Positions 1-6,395 of a DNA stretch of 7,111 nt are shown piece by piece. Made by a program: the position numbers and the translations under genes. The DNA lies in the NCBI GenBank assembly GCA_021776755.1, contig JAJFFI010000475.1, forward strand, positions 1 to 7,111. Reading direction: 5' to 3'. The first letter of the stretch is position 1. The number at the start of each line of letters is the position of its first letter. The notes beneath the pieces are model-generated. The model ran no database searches and was not told where the DNA came from. It was given only the letters and a program-made list of their open reading frames with translations. Origin of the DNA: Alphaproteobacteria bacterium. GTDB taxonomy: Bacteria; Pseudomonadota; Alphaproteobacteria; JAJFFI01.

Positions 1-80
1 CCTCAGGATGAAGAGTTTCAGAGAGGCAACACCGGAGCTTCACCCTGAGGCTGCGGCACAGCCGCACTCGAAGGGCGAAG
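1..80. repeat. Alphaproteobacterial-type intergenic palindromic repeat, one full copy plus an edge fragment
   Basis: A full element spans 38-80. Outer arms 38-46 and 72-80 pair at 8 of 9 positions. GAG 47-49 pairs with CTC 67-69. A perfect inner hairpin is formed by TGCGGC 52-57 and GCCGCA 61-66 around an ACA loop. The left 13 bases (CCTCAGGATGAAG) are an inverted near-copy of 38-50 (12 of 13) and look like the end of a second copy cut by the window edge. The single mismatch in each pairing becomes a G-U wobble in RNA read from the minus strand. The CTTCAYCCTGAGG / CTCGAAGGRYGAAG arrangement resembles palindromic repeats common between genes in Rhizobiales and related bacteria; that resemblance is from memory. 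The hairpin begins about 15 nt after the aldolase stop codon, so it may help end or protect that mRNA, but no U-tract follows it. Confidence 0.6.
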
Positions 81-95
81 CGGGCAAACGCACCC

Positions 96-1010
96 TCATT
101 TGCCCTTGTAGATGTCGATGATCTTGCCGAGCAGGTCGAGGGCGTCTTCGCGCGAGCGCTGGAAGCTGTTGCGGCCGATAATCGAGCCGGTGCCGCCGCC
201 GTCGCGGATTTCGGTGATCTCCTTCAGGAGCCCGGCCTCGTCTTTCGCCGCACCGCCCGAGAACACCACCAGCCGGCGGCCGTCGAAGGCTGACTGCACG
301 ACGTGCGCGATGCGTTTGGTGAGCGTCGAGACATCGATGCCCTGGGCCTCGTAGACCTTCTTGGCCTCCGGATGCTCGAGATGCGCGGTCGGCGGCTTCA
401 CCTTGATGATATGCGCGCCGATGAGGGCTGCCATCTGCGCGGCATAGGCGCAGATATCGATGGCCGTCTCGCCGTCCTTCGAGAGGCTGCCGCGCGGATA
501 GGACCACACGACCACGGCCAGCCCCAGCGCCTTGGCCTCCTCGGCCATCTCGCGAATCTCCTCGATCATCTCGTACTGGTCGTCCGAGCTCGGGTAGATC
601 GTGAACCCGATCGCCGAGCACCCAAGCCGGATCGCATCCATCGGCGAGGCGGTCACTGCCTGGTCCTTGAAGCCGGAAAGGCTGTTGGCGTTGTTGACCT
701 TCAGGATCGTCGGGATCTGGCCGGCGAACGTATCGGCCCCTGCCTCGATCATGCCCAGCGGTGCCGCATAGGCCGACAGCCCCGCGTCGATCGCGAGCTG
801 GAAATGATAGTGCGGGTCATAGCCCGCCGGGTTCGGCGCAAAGCTCCGCGCGGGGCCGTGCTCGAAGCCCTGGTCCACCGGCAGGATCACCAGATTACCG
901 GTGCCCGCGAGCTTGCCCTGCATCAGGATGCGGGCGAGGTTTGCCTTCGTGCCCGGGCAGTCGCTTTCGTAATTGGCGAGAATGCGCTTCACGCGCGGCG
1001 TCATTTTCAT
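96..1010 (-). CDS. fbaB: Class I fructose-bisphosphate aldolase (DhnA/FbaB type)
   Basis: This 304-residue cytoplasmic enzyme should cleave fructose-1,6-bisphosphate to dihydroxyacetone phosphate and glyceraldehyde-3-phosphate, and run in reverse, through a lysine Schiff base. It matches the archaeal-type/DhnA class I aldolases, not the zinc-dependent class II enzymes. Visible motifs are LPVDQGFEHG at residues 43-52, VWSYPRG at 168-174, the Schiff-base region HIIKVKPP at 200-207 (K203 the likely nucleophile by comparison with FbaB), and phosphate-binding loops FSGGAAKD (250-257) and GGGTGSIIGRNSF (271-283). The length suits the bacterial family, some of whose members are longer at the N-terminus. 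The reading frame stays open upstream to 1289, but those residues are Arg/Gly/Pro-rich and unlike an aldolase. The ATG at 1010, reading MKMTPRV, is therefore chosen; an ATG at 1004 is the alternative. An AAGG about 10 nt upstream is only a weak ribosome site. A 199-bp leader separates it from the small upstream gene, which could be co-transcribed. Confidence 0.93.
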   Translation of the reverse strand: MKMTPRVKRILANYESDCPGTKANLARILMQGKLAGTGNLVILPVDQGFEHGPARSFAPNPAGYDPHYHFQLAIDAGLSAYAAPLGMIEAGADTFAGQIPTILKVNNANSLSGFKDQAVTASPMDAIRLGCSAIGFTIYPSSDDQYEMIEEIREMAEEAKALGLAVVVWSYPRGSLSKDGETAIDICAYAAQMAALIGAHIIKVKPPTAHLEHPEAKKVYEAQGIDVSTLTKRIAHVVQSAFDGRRLVVFSGGAAKDEAGLLKEITEIRDGGGTGSIIGRNSFQRSREDALDLLGKIIDIYKGK

Positions 1011-1209
1011 GGCCTGACCCTTATCCCGATACCGTGCCGCCATGCCGCCGTGGCTCGCGCCGGTCCCCTCTTGACTGTTCGACGTTGAGGCCCGTGCGGG
1101 CCCCGGGGCCGGGCAAATCCGGCCTCCAGAATTCGGCTCCCGGAATAGCCCACGTCCGCGGGCTTTGCAATATGAGGAGGCAATATGGCGGGGTACGTTT
1201 GCGGACCTC
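1011..1209 (-). other. GC-rich, palindrome-dense leader of the aldolase gene
   Basis: This 199-bp spacer lies between the unknown-protein stop and the aldolase start. It holds several inverted repeats: GGCCGG 1107-1112 with CCGGCC 1119-1124 (6-nt loop), the perfect 12-bp palindrome GGCCCCGGGGCC at 1099-1110, and GGCCC 1089-1093 with GGGCC 1098-1102. These overlap, so alternative foldings compete. No U-tract follows any of them on the minus strand, so they are not obvious intrinsic terminators. An 8-bp direct repeat GCAATATG occurs at 1167-1174 and 1180-1187. I see no riboswitch I can name. Confidence 0.4.
1142..1170 (-). promoter_or_regulatory. Weak candidate sigma-70-type promoter for the aldolase gene
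   Basis: Read on the minus strand, TTGCAA (1170-1165) and TATTCC (1147-1142) are separated by 17 bp, ahead of a leader of roughly 125 nt before the aldolase ATG. The -35 resembles TTGACA but the -10 matches only three of six consensus positions. A chance match is quite possible in sequence of this length. Confidence 0.2.
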
Positions 1210-1572
1210 CTAGCCGCGCGCCGCGGGCCGTTCGGTCCAGAGTTCCACCCCTGTCTGCGCCGCGATATCGGCAAGCCGCGCGGCCACATCCTCGGGACCG
1301 GTGAAGATCACCGCGTCCACCCCCGCCCGGATCGCGGCCTGGGCGTAGCCTGCATCGCCCGCCGCATCCAGCACGCCACGAACCCGGGCGCCCGGCACCG
1401 CGGTCCGCACCTCCGCCAGCAGCGACGGCAAATAGCCGGCACCCCAATAGGCTGCGGCGGCGGGCGGGCTCAGGAGCCAGACCGCGCCGTCCCCCTTCGC
1501 CGCCCGTGCTGCCGCACAGGCATCTTGCAACCCCGTGATCTCCACCACCTGCCGCCGATCCGCACCCGTCAT
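1210..1572 (-). CDS. Small conserved-looking alpha/beta protein of unknown function next to fba
   Basis: The product is 120 residues and I cannot assign a function. The predicted pattern alternates hydrophobic strands and Ala-rich helices: VVEIT near residue 9, GAVWLLSPP 29-37, ARVRGVLDA 62-70, AGVDAVIFTGPEDV 83-96 and VELW 109-112. The 62-112 stretch reads like successive beta-alpha units of a TIM barrel, similar in flavour to ThiE- or aldolase-type barrels, but the chain is only about half a barrel long. No signal peptide or membrane segment is visible. The ATG at 1572 is chosen because AGGTGG lies 6 nt upstream; a TTG at 1620 would add an unconvincing 16-residue extension. From memory, similar small proteins containing a WLLSPP-like segment occur beside pgk/fba in some Rhodospirillales, which would support a role linked to triose metabolism. 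It could be co-transcribed with fba. Confidence 0.7.
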   Translation of the reverse strand: MTGADRRQVVEITGLQDACAAARAAKGDGAVWLLSPPAAAAYWGAGYLPSLLAEVRTAVPGARVRGVLDAAGDAGYAQAAIRAGVDAVIFTGPEDVAARLADIAAQTGVELWTERPAARG

Positions 1573-1596
1573 GGAGATCCACCTGAAGCCAAACCC

Positions 1597-1610
1597 GAAG
1601 CACGTGCTTC
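1597..1610. promoter_or_regulatory. Perfect 14-bp palindrome upstream of the unknown gene
   Basis: GAAGCACGTGCTTC is an exact 14-bp inverted repeat with a CACGTG centre. It lies 24 bp upstream of the ATG at 1572. A -10-like TATGAT (minus strand, 1643-1638) sits upstream of it, which would place the palindrome just downstream of a start site, a common operator position. The -35 for that promoter is poor. It could be an operator for a dimeric regulator or a small RNA hairpin; the sequence does not decide. Confidence 0.35.
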
Positions 1611-1712
1611 CGCCCCGCAAAGGACGGAACGCAGGCCATCATAAGCCTCCGCCCGTTCCCCGGAAGGAGCGCGGTCAACTTTGTCAGATTTCAGGAGACA
1701 TTTGCCGGCCTG

Positions 1713-1735
1713 CCAGACCGTCCGAACTGGTCTGG
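1713..1735 (-). terminator. Hairpin just after the MCP-1 stop codon, weak terminator candidate
   Basis: CCAGACC 1713-1719 and GGTCTGG 1729-1735 form a perfect 7-bp stem around a 9-nt loop. The hairpin begins 3 nt downstream of the MCP-1 stop. No run of U follows on the minus strand, so it is not a standard intrinsic terminator. It may block 3' exonucleases or work with Rho. Confidence 0.35.
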
Positions 1736-1738
1736 GCG

Positions 1739-3427
1739 TCAGGCTGCCTCGGCGGGCTCTGCAGCTGCGGCCGCTTCCGCCGACTGCTGTCGCACGCTTT
1801 CGACGGAGTCGAGGAAACGGTCGGCCTCGTCCCGCAACTCTGCTAGGTCGACGGTAAGGTCCTGTACGTCGTTCGCCAGTGCTTCGCCAATCGCCTTGTG
1901 GTTTTCGGCTTCACCCGAGAGTGCGGAGGCCTGCTTGAGCGCGCTTTCCGACGAATCCTGCGCGTCACGGGTATTTTCCGCAAGGATGCCGCTTTCCTTG
2001 ACCTGGTTGCCGACCGACGTCGCGATCGATTCGGCCGAGACATGCATGACGTCGATCACGGCGCGGATCTGCTGGATCCCGGTAACGGCGGAGCCGGCGG
2101 TCGACTGGATGTTCCCGATCTCCGCCCGGATGTCGGCGGTTGCGTTCGCGGTCTGCGCGGCCAGCGTCTTCACCTCGGAGGCAACAACCGCAAATCCCTT
2201 ACCGGCCTCGCCCGCGCGGGCGGCCTCGATGGTTGCGTTGAGCGCCAGCAGGTTGGTCTGCTCGGCGATCTCACTGATGATCTGCACCACGTTCTCGATC
2301 CGGCCGCTGGCCTCGGCCAGGGTCGAGAACGCGGCGTCTGCCTCCTCGGCGGTGGCCGCGAGATTCTCGGCCGCGCGGACGGATTGCCCGGACTCTTCAC
2401 CGATCTCGCCGGCGCTCTTGACCAGTGAATCAACCCGTTTGGCCGCCTCTGAAACAAGGCTGCGCGCGATATCCGACAGTCCGCGCAGGCCAATCACCCG
2501 TTCGCGGCCAAGCTCGGCACTTTCGGCGAGCGACCCTGCACGCTCGGCAACAGATGTTGCTTTTGCGACCAGCGCATCGACGATCTGTTTCAGGTTAGCA
2601 TCGAAATCGTGGGACATCCGGGAGACGATTTCTATCTTTTCCGCCTCGGCCGCAGCTTCGCGCGCCTCGGCGCGGGCCTCGCGTTCACGGACGAAGTCAT
2701 ACTCGCGCTGGCGGAATCCTTCGACGGCGCGCGCAAGCTCACCGATCTCGTTGCTAAGATTGCCGATACCGCTTTGGGTACTTGTGCCTTCGGCCACAAA
2801 CGACTTGAGCCGCAGCAACGGCGCGAGCACCCATATGCCGACAAGGACCATTGTCGCTAGCGTCACAGAGAGTGCGATCAGCATCACAACCCAGAACGTG
2901 TTCCAGCTGTACGCGCGAAGCGCCGGCGCGACGGATGACGAGTCGAGAAGCGCCGAGACGGAATATTCCGTCTCTGGCAAAGGGAAGCTGGCTATGTAGG
3001 TATTGCCGCGGTATTCCGCCCACAGACTGGGAAGATGGTGGCTCCCGGACGTGTCGTGTCCGCGGCTCTTGCGCTGCATTTTCGACGGCGCGCGCAGCAA
3101 TTCGGCATCGCCTGCGGAAAGAATTTGCGCGCCTGCGGCGTCGTACACCCGGATTCCCAGCAGCATTGAAGCTGCCTGCAGCCGGGTCAGGAAATCGGCC
3201 GGATCGGTTTTGTCGATGGTCGCGCCGCGAATTTCAGGTGCGGCCTTCAGCGCACCCATCAGGTTGTGCTCGAGATGGGCCAGCAAATTGTGCTTCCGGC
3301 CGGCATAGGACGGAATGAAAATCACCAGTTCGATCAGCATGATGGCGCCGAAAACCGACAGCGCGAGCCGCAGACAGAGCGGACTCTTGAGCATCATTAC
3401 CGTGCTTTTGAGGATTTTAGAGAGCAT
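1739..3427 (-). CDS. Methyl-accepting chemotaxis protein (MCP-1), transmembrane chemoreceptor
   Basis: This 562-residue inner-membrane receptor should signal to CheA/CheW. TM1 spans about 18-41, the periplasmic sensor 42-176, TM2 about 178-203, and a HAMP-like segment about 197-243 with NEIGELA. A long Ala/Glu-rich coiled coil follows, with the signalling hairpin tip [12 protein letters not shown] at 386-397 and then [20 protein letters not shown]. The sensor contains [15 protein letters not shown] (93-107), suggestive of a small Cache/PAS-like domain, though I cannot identify the ligand. The region about 75 residues past the tip reads [10 protein letters not shown] (462-471) in place of the usual EEQxxAT-like methylation segment, so adaptation sites are uncertain. 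The C-terminus is Ala/Glu-rich and lacks an NWETF-type CheR/CheB tether. The ATG at 3427 aligns with MCP-2 (MLSKIL against MALSRIL) and is preferred to a TTG at 3454. The gene has its own upstream repeat region and follows the MCP-2 terminator, suggesting separate transcription. Confidence 0.92.
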   Translation of the reverse strand: MLSKILKSTVMMLKSPLCLRLALSVFGAIMLIELVIFIPSYAGRKHNLLAHLEHNLMGALKAAPEIRGATIDKTDPADFLTRLQAASMLLGIRVYDAAGAQILSAGDAELLRAPSKMQRKSRGHDTSGSHHLPSLWAEYRGNTYIASFPLPETEYSVSALLDSSSVAPALRAYSWNTFWVVMLIALSVTLATMVLVGIWVLAPLLRLKSFVAEGTSTQSGIGNLSNEIGELARAVEGFRQREYDFVREREARAEAREAAAEAEKIEIVSRMSHDFDANLKQIVDALVAKATSVAERAGSLAESAELGRERVIGLRGLSDIARSLVSEAAKRVDSLVKSAGEIGEESGQSVRAAENLAATAEEADAAFSTLAEASGRIENVVQIISEIAEQTNLLALNATIEAARAGEAGKGFAVVASEVKTLAAQTANATADIRAEIGNIQSTAGSAVTGIQQIRAVIDVMHVSAESIATSVGNQVKESGILAENTRDAQDSSESALKQASALSGEAENHKAIGEALANDVQDLTVDLAELRDEADRFLDSVESVRQQSAEAAAAAEPAEAA

Positions 3428-3457
3428 GCGCGTTCCCGCGCCCGGATGGCGCAATAT

Positions 3458-3531
3458 GTTGGTCTACAACCACGTGAAATGAGTTGAAATTCCTGTTGAT
3501 CTACAACTACGTGAAAAGTGTTGAATTTTCC
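3458..3531. repeat. Tandem ~37-bp direct repeat upstream of MCP-1
   Basis: Unit A (3458-3493) and unit B (3495-3531) share roughly 30 of 36 positions with a period of 37 bp. Both contain GTTGRTCTACAAC, with short inverted arms GTTG and CAAC, followed by YACGTGAAA and then GTTGAA. The pair lies 31-104 bp upstream of the chosen MCP-1 start and downstream of the MCP-2 terminator, the place expected for a promoter with paired operator sites. On the minus strand the core reads TTTCACGTR-GTTGTAGAYCAAC. No coding potential fits this stretch. Confidence 0.6.
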
Positions 3532-3532
3532 T

Positions 3533-3565
3533 AAAAATCCCGGCGTCTGCGGGGCTTTCGCGGGA
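3533..3565 (-). terminator. Intrinsic terminator of MCP-2
   Basis: On the minus strand, TCCC plus GCG (3565-3559) pairs with CGC and GGGA (3545-3543 and 3541-3538). This gives a 7-bp stem with one bulged base and a 13-nt loop, followed directly by five T (3537-3533). It begins 7 nt after the MCP-2 stop. This is a standard Rho-independent layout and implies that MCP-1 does not rely mainly on MCP-2 transcription. Confidence 0.65.
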
Positions 3566-3572
3566 CTGTGGA

Positions 3573-5213
3573 TCAGGCCGCGCGCATGGCCCCGATCGAC
3601 CCCAGGAAGGCGTCGGCCTCGCCCCTGAGTGCTGCCATCGTGCCGGCCAGCTCCTGCGCCCGTTCGCTCAACCGCGCGCTCGCTGCCGAGCACCGCTCGG
3701 TGGCATCCGCGATGCGGGCGGCGGACCCGGACGCTTCTTCCGAGCACCCGGCAGCACCAACGGCAAACTCGCGGGCGGCCGATGTCGCGGTTTCCTGGGC
3801 CGCCGCGGCGGTTTCAATCACCTCCGCCACGTCCTCGATCCGGGCAATCGCAGCTTCCACGTTCTCGGTATGCGACAGCGTCGTCTTGAACCGCAACTCG
3901 ATATCGTTGAGGTAGGCGGCGATTTCGCTGGTGGCGCCGGCCGATTGCGCGGCGAGCGACTTCACCTCCGACGCGACAACCGCAAAGCCCTTGCCCGCGT
4001 CTCCTGCACGCGCCGCCTCGATGGTGGCGTTCAGCGCCAGCAGGTTGGTCTGCTCGGCAATTTCCGAAATCATACGCACGACGTCGTCGACGCGGCCCGT
4101 GGCACTCAGAAGTGCCTTGAACCCGCGGCCGGTCTCGTGCGCAGCCGCCCGGATGTTGGCCGCCGCATCGACCGAGCGCTTGCTGGTTTCGCCAATTTCC
4201 CGCGCATCGTCAGCAACCCCGGCGATCCGCCCCGCAACCTCGCCGATGCCCTCACGTGCACTTTCGGAGTCTTTGTGCATCCGGGCGCAGATCTCACGGC
4301 CCTCCGCCAGTTCAGCGGCAAGCTTGGCCGCCTCCGCCGACAGGTGCTGCACTTCGGCGTTCACCTGCGTGACGATCGACTGGACATTCGCTTCGAAAAC
4401 CTCGCCCAGTTGCTGCATCGCCCGGGCCGCCTGGTCATGTGCAATTTCCCGCGCCGATACCTCGGCCTGCCGGGCCTCGCCGGCGACGAGTGTTTCGGTG
4501 CGGAAATCCTCGATGCGCCGGGCCAGCACGCCGATCTCGTCGTTGCGACCTGCGCAGTCGCCGATGTTGGTCTTGATTTCGCCCTCGGCCACCGCGTCGC
4601 TCAGTCGCAGCACCGGCCTCAGGACCGCAGAGCCGAGCGCCAGCATCGTCGCGGCAGTCGCCACGAGCGCGATGATCAGCACCAGCCAGAAGGTGTTCAA
4701 ACTGAAACTCAGCATTCCCGGCCGGATCGTGCTCGAATCGACCGTCACCCCGGCCGAGATACCGCCCGGCAGCGCGCCACGCCTCGAGACGAAGCTGTAG
4801 GTCGCGCCACTGTATTCGCCGGTGCCCGGCGCCCGCGCACTCTGCCACGACCGTGGTGCCGTCCCGGCCCGAGCGATCAACTGGCCGTCCGCCCGCAACA
4901 GCGCCAGCCCCCGAAATCCCGCGCCGGCCCGCACCTTCTCGACACCCGCGGCATCGGCCGGAATGCCGGCAGCGGCAAACTGGCCGGCCAGATGCCCGAC
5001 TGCCGATTTCTCGAGATCCGCCAGCCTGTCGGTCTGGCGCGCGAAGTAGGACGGTACGAAGATCGCGATCTCGACGGCAAAAATCGCCACGAACACCGCC
5101 AGGGCGACCCGCCGGCACAGCGGGCTGTGCCACAGCATGGCGCTGTCGTCACGCAGGTTCCGCAGAATTCTGGAAAGGGCCATCGCGAGCAATCCGGAAA
5201 TTTCAGGCGGCAT
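3573..5213 (-). CDS. Methyl-accepting chemotaxis protein (MCP-2), transmembrane chemoreceptor
   Basis: This 546-residue receptor is a paralogue of MCP-1. TM1 spans about 34-56, the periplasmic sensor about 57-173, TM2 about 175-199, and a HAMP domain about 197-242 with LRPVLRL and NDEIGVLA. A coiled-coil signalling domain follows, with tip [12 protein letters not shown] at 384-395 and then [20 protein letters not shown]. About 80 residues past the tip, [13 protein letters not shown] (468-480) keeps a Q-E pair (473-474) resembling a methylation segment. The sensor holds [18 protein letters not shown] (100-117) and VTVDSST (156-162); a small Cache/PAS-like fold is my guess, ligand unknown. There is no C-terminal NWETF-type peptide. 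The ATG at 5213 has AGGTGG close upstream. A GTG at 5219 and an ATG at 5183 are alternatives; the latter aligns with the MCP-1 start but has only a weak ribosome site. Terminators on both sides suggest an independent transcript. Confidence 0.92.
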   Translation of the reverse strand: MPPEISGLLAMALSRILRNLRDDSAMLWHSPLCRRVALAVFVAIFAVEIAIFVPSYFARQTDRLADLEKSAVGHLAGQFAAAGIPADAAGVEKVRAGAGFRGLALLRADGQLIARAGTAPRSWQSARAPGTGEYSGATYSFVSRRGALPGGISAGVTVDSSTIRPGMLSFSLNTFWLVLIIALVATAATMLALGSAVLRPVLRLSDAVAEGEIKTNIGDCAGRNDEIGVLARRIEDFRTETLVAGEARQAEVSAREIAHDQAARAMQQLGEVFEANVQSIVTQVNAEVQHLSAEAAKLAAELAEGREICARMHKDSESAREGIGEVAGRIAGVADDAREIGETSKRSVDAAANIRAAAHETGRGFKALLSATGRVDDVVRMISEIAEQTNLLALNATIEAARAGDAGKGFAVVASEVKSLAAQSAGATSEIAAYLNDIELRFKTTLSHTENVEAAIARIEDVAEVIETAAAAQETATSAAREFAVGAAGCSEEASGSAARIADATERCSAASARLSERAQELAGTMAALRGEADAFLGSIGAMRAA

Positions 5214-5232
5214 ACCCACCTACTCAAAAGCG

Positions 5233-5266
5233 ACTAGAACCATACACCTACAACTTTCAAGAAAAG
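5233..5266 (-). promoter_or_regulatory. Candidate promoter of MCP-2 with motif shared with the MCP-1 upstream repeats
   Basis: On the minus strand, TTGAAA (5260-5255) and TCTAGT (5238-5233) are 16 bp apart, a fair sigma-70-like match that would give a short leader to the ATG at 5213. The -35 overlaps CTTTTC-N5-AGTTGTAG (5266-5248). This is nearly the same as CTTTTC-N4-AGTTGTAG in repeat unit B upstream of MCP-1 (3518-3501), suggesting a common regulator. The exact promoter elements are inferred. Confidence 0.4.
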
Positions 5267-5300
5267 GTAAACCCCCACCGGTAGCCCAAGAAGCGATACG

Positions 5301-5333
5301 AAAAAGGCCCGCCAGGTCTCCCTAGCGGGCCTT
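5301..5333 (-). terminator. Intrinsic terminator of gap
   Basis: AAGGCCCGC 5304-5312 and GCGGGCCTT 5325-5333 form a perfect 9-bp stem. On the minus strand the pairing extends through a G-U wobble and three more pairs to a 4-nt loop (5317-5320). The stem runs into five T (5305-5301). It lies 22 nt past the gap stop. This is the strongest terminator in the window and separates the metabolic gene from the chemoreceptors. Confidence 0.88.
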
Positions 5334-5355
5334 GTCAGATCGCGAAACTGCCGCC

Positions 5356-6360
5356 TCAGAGCGAGCCGAGCTTGGCCGCCGTGTCGCTCATGCGGTTCGA
5401 AAAGCCCCATTCGTTGTCATACCAGGACAGCACCCGGCAGAACCGGCCTTCGATGACCTGGGTCTGGGTCAGGTCGAAGGTTGAGCTCATGGGGTTGTGG
5501 TTGAAATCGCACGAGACCAGCGGCTTGTCGTTGGTGCCGAGCACGCCCTTAAGCTTGCCGCCCGAGGCCTGGTTGATGGCGCCGTTGATCTCCTCGATCG
5601 AGGTATCGCGGGGAGAGGTGAACTTGAAGTCGATCAGCGACACATTCGGCGTCGGCACCCGGATCGACGTGCCGTCGAGCTTGCCGGCGAGTTCCGGCAG
5701 CACCAGGCCCACCGCCTTGGCCGCCCCGGTCGAGGTCGGGATCATCGACACGCTCGCGGCCCGCGCACGCCGCAGGTCCTTGTGCAGCGTGTCGACCGAG
5801 GGCTGATCGCCTGTGAACGCGTGGATCGTCGTCATGAACCCGCGCTCGATGCCGATCGCCTGGTTGAGCACGTAGGCCACCGGCGCGAGGCAGTTGGTCG
5901 TGCAGGATGCGTTCGAAACCACCGTGTGGCCGGGCTCCAGCTTGTCATCGTTCACACCGTAGACGACGGTCAGGTCGGCGCCGCTCGCGGGTGCCGAGAC
6001 CAGTACCTTCTTGGCGCCCGCCTCAAGATGCATCGAGGCCTTTTCCTTGTCGGCGAAGATGCCGGTGCATTCCATCACCACGTCGACGTCCATCTCGCCC
6101 CAGGGCAGCTTGGTCGGGTCGCGCTCGGCGGTAACCTTCACCTTGCCGTGGCCGGCATCCATCCAGTCGTTGCCGGTGGTCACCTCGTGCGGGAACGTGC
6201 CATGCACCGAGTCGTACTGCAGCAGATGTGCACTGGTCTCGACCGGGCCGAGATCGTTGATCGCGACGAACTCGACGTCCTTGCGCTTGGCCTCGAGGGC
6301 TGCGCGAAACACCAGCCGCCCGATGCGGCCGAACCCGTTGATCGCGACACGTACCGTCAT
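5356..6360 (-). CDS. gap: Glyceraldehyde-3-phosphate dehydrogenase, type I
   Basis: This 334-residue cytoplasmic tetramer-type enzyme interconverts glyceraldehyde-3-phosphate and 1,3-bisphosphoglycerate with NAD(P) and phosphate. The Rossmann motif INGFGRIGRLVFRA is at residues 7-20. Asp36 in AINDLG follows the second strand and favours NAD binding. The active-site segment SNASCTTNCLAP is at 149-160 with nucleophile Cys153; the base is His180 in TIHAFTGDQ. HKDLRRARAA (193-202) and the C-terminal WYDNEWGFSNRM (313-324) are family signatures. The length is normal and the protein looks intact. The ATG at 6360 is preceded by GGAG at 6-nt spacing. The gene follows tkt by 57 bp, so co-transcription is likely, and ends at a strong terminator. 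A pgk gene, often next in alphaproteobacteria, is absent here. Whether it serves glycolysis, gluconeogenesis or a Calvin cycle cannot be told from the window. Confidence 0.97.
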   Translation of the reverse strand: MTVRVAINGFGRIGRLVFRAALEAKRKDVEFVAINDLGPVETSAHLLQYDSVHGTFPHEVTTGNDWMDAGHGKVKVTAERDPTKLPWGEMDVDVVMECTGIFADKEKASMHLEAGAKKVLVSAPASGADLTVVYGVNDDKLEPGHTVVSNASCTTNCLAPVAYVLNQAIGIERGFMTTIHAFTGDQPSVDTLHKDLRRARAASVSMIPTSTGAAKAVGLVLPELAGKLDGTSIRVPTPNVSLIDFKFTSPRDTSIEEINGAINQASGGKLKGVLGTNDKPLVSCDFNHNPMSSTFDLTQTQVIEGRFCRVLSWYDNEWGFSNRMSDTAAKLGSL

Positions 6361-6395
6361 GACTTGCTCCGTTTCTGTCTGCTGACTGTTGAACC

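Noticed and set aside
303..1088. Plus-strand open frame of 261 codons opposite the aldolase gene
   Set aside because: The product is Arg/His/Leu-rich without family signatures. The minus strand carries full aldolase motifs.
1011..1289. N-terminal extension of the aldolase frame up to 1289
   Set aside because: The extra 93 residues are Arg/Gly/Pro-rich, overlap the upstream gene and do not resemble aldolase; the ATG at 1010 fits the family N-terminus.
1896..2999. Plus-strand open frame of 367 codons opposite MCP-1
   Set aside because: The Ser/Ala/Arg-rich low-complexity product mirrors the coiled-coil codons of MCP-1. It shares resemblance with the frame opposite MCP-2 only because the receptors are paralogues.
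3428..3454. TTG start giving MCP-1 nine extra residues
   Set aside because: No ribosome site precedes it, and the ATG at 3427 aligns with the paralogue's N-terminus.
3870..5237. Plus-strand open frame of 455 codons opposite MCP-2
   Set aside because: It is a shadow of the receptor coding frame in GC-rich DNA. Its product is Arg/Gly/His-rich with no recognisable domain, while the opposite strand encodes a clear chemoreceptor.
5356..6360. gap as an erythrose-4-phosphate dehydrogenase (Epd)
   Set aside because: Length, SNASCTTNCLAP and WYDNEWGFSNRM fit ordinary GAPDH, and the neighbouring tkt does not distinguish the two. No Epd-specific feature was recognised.
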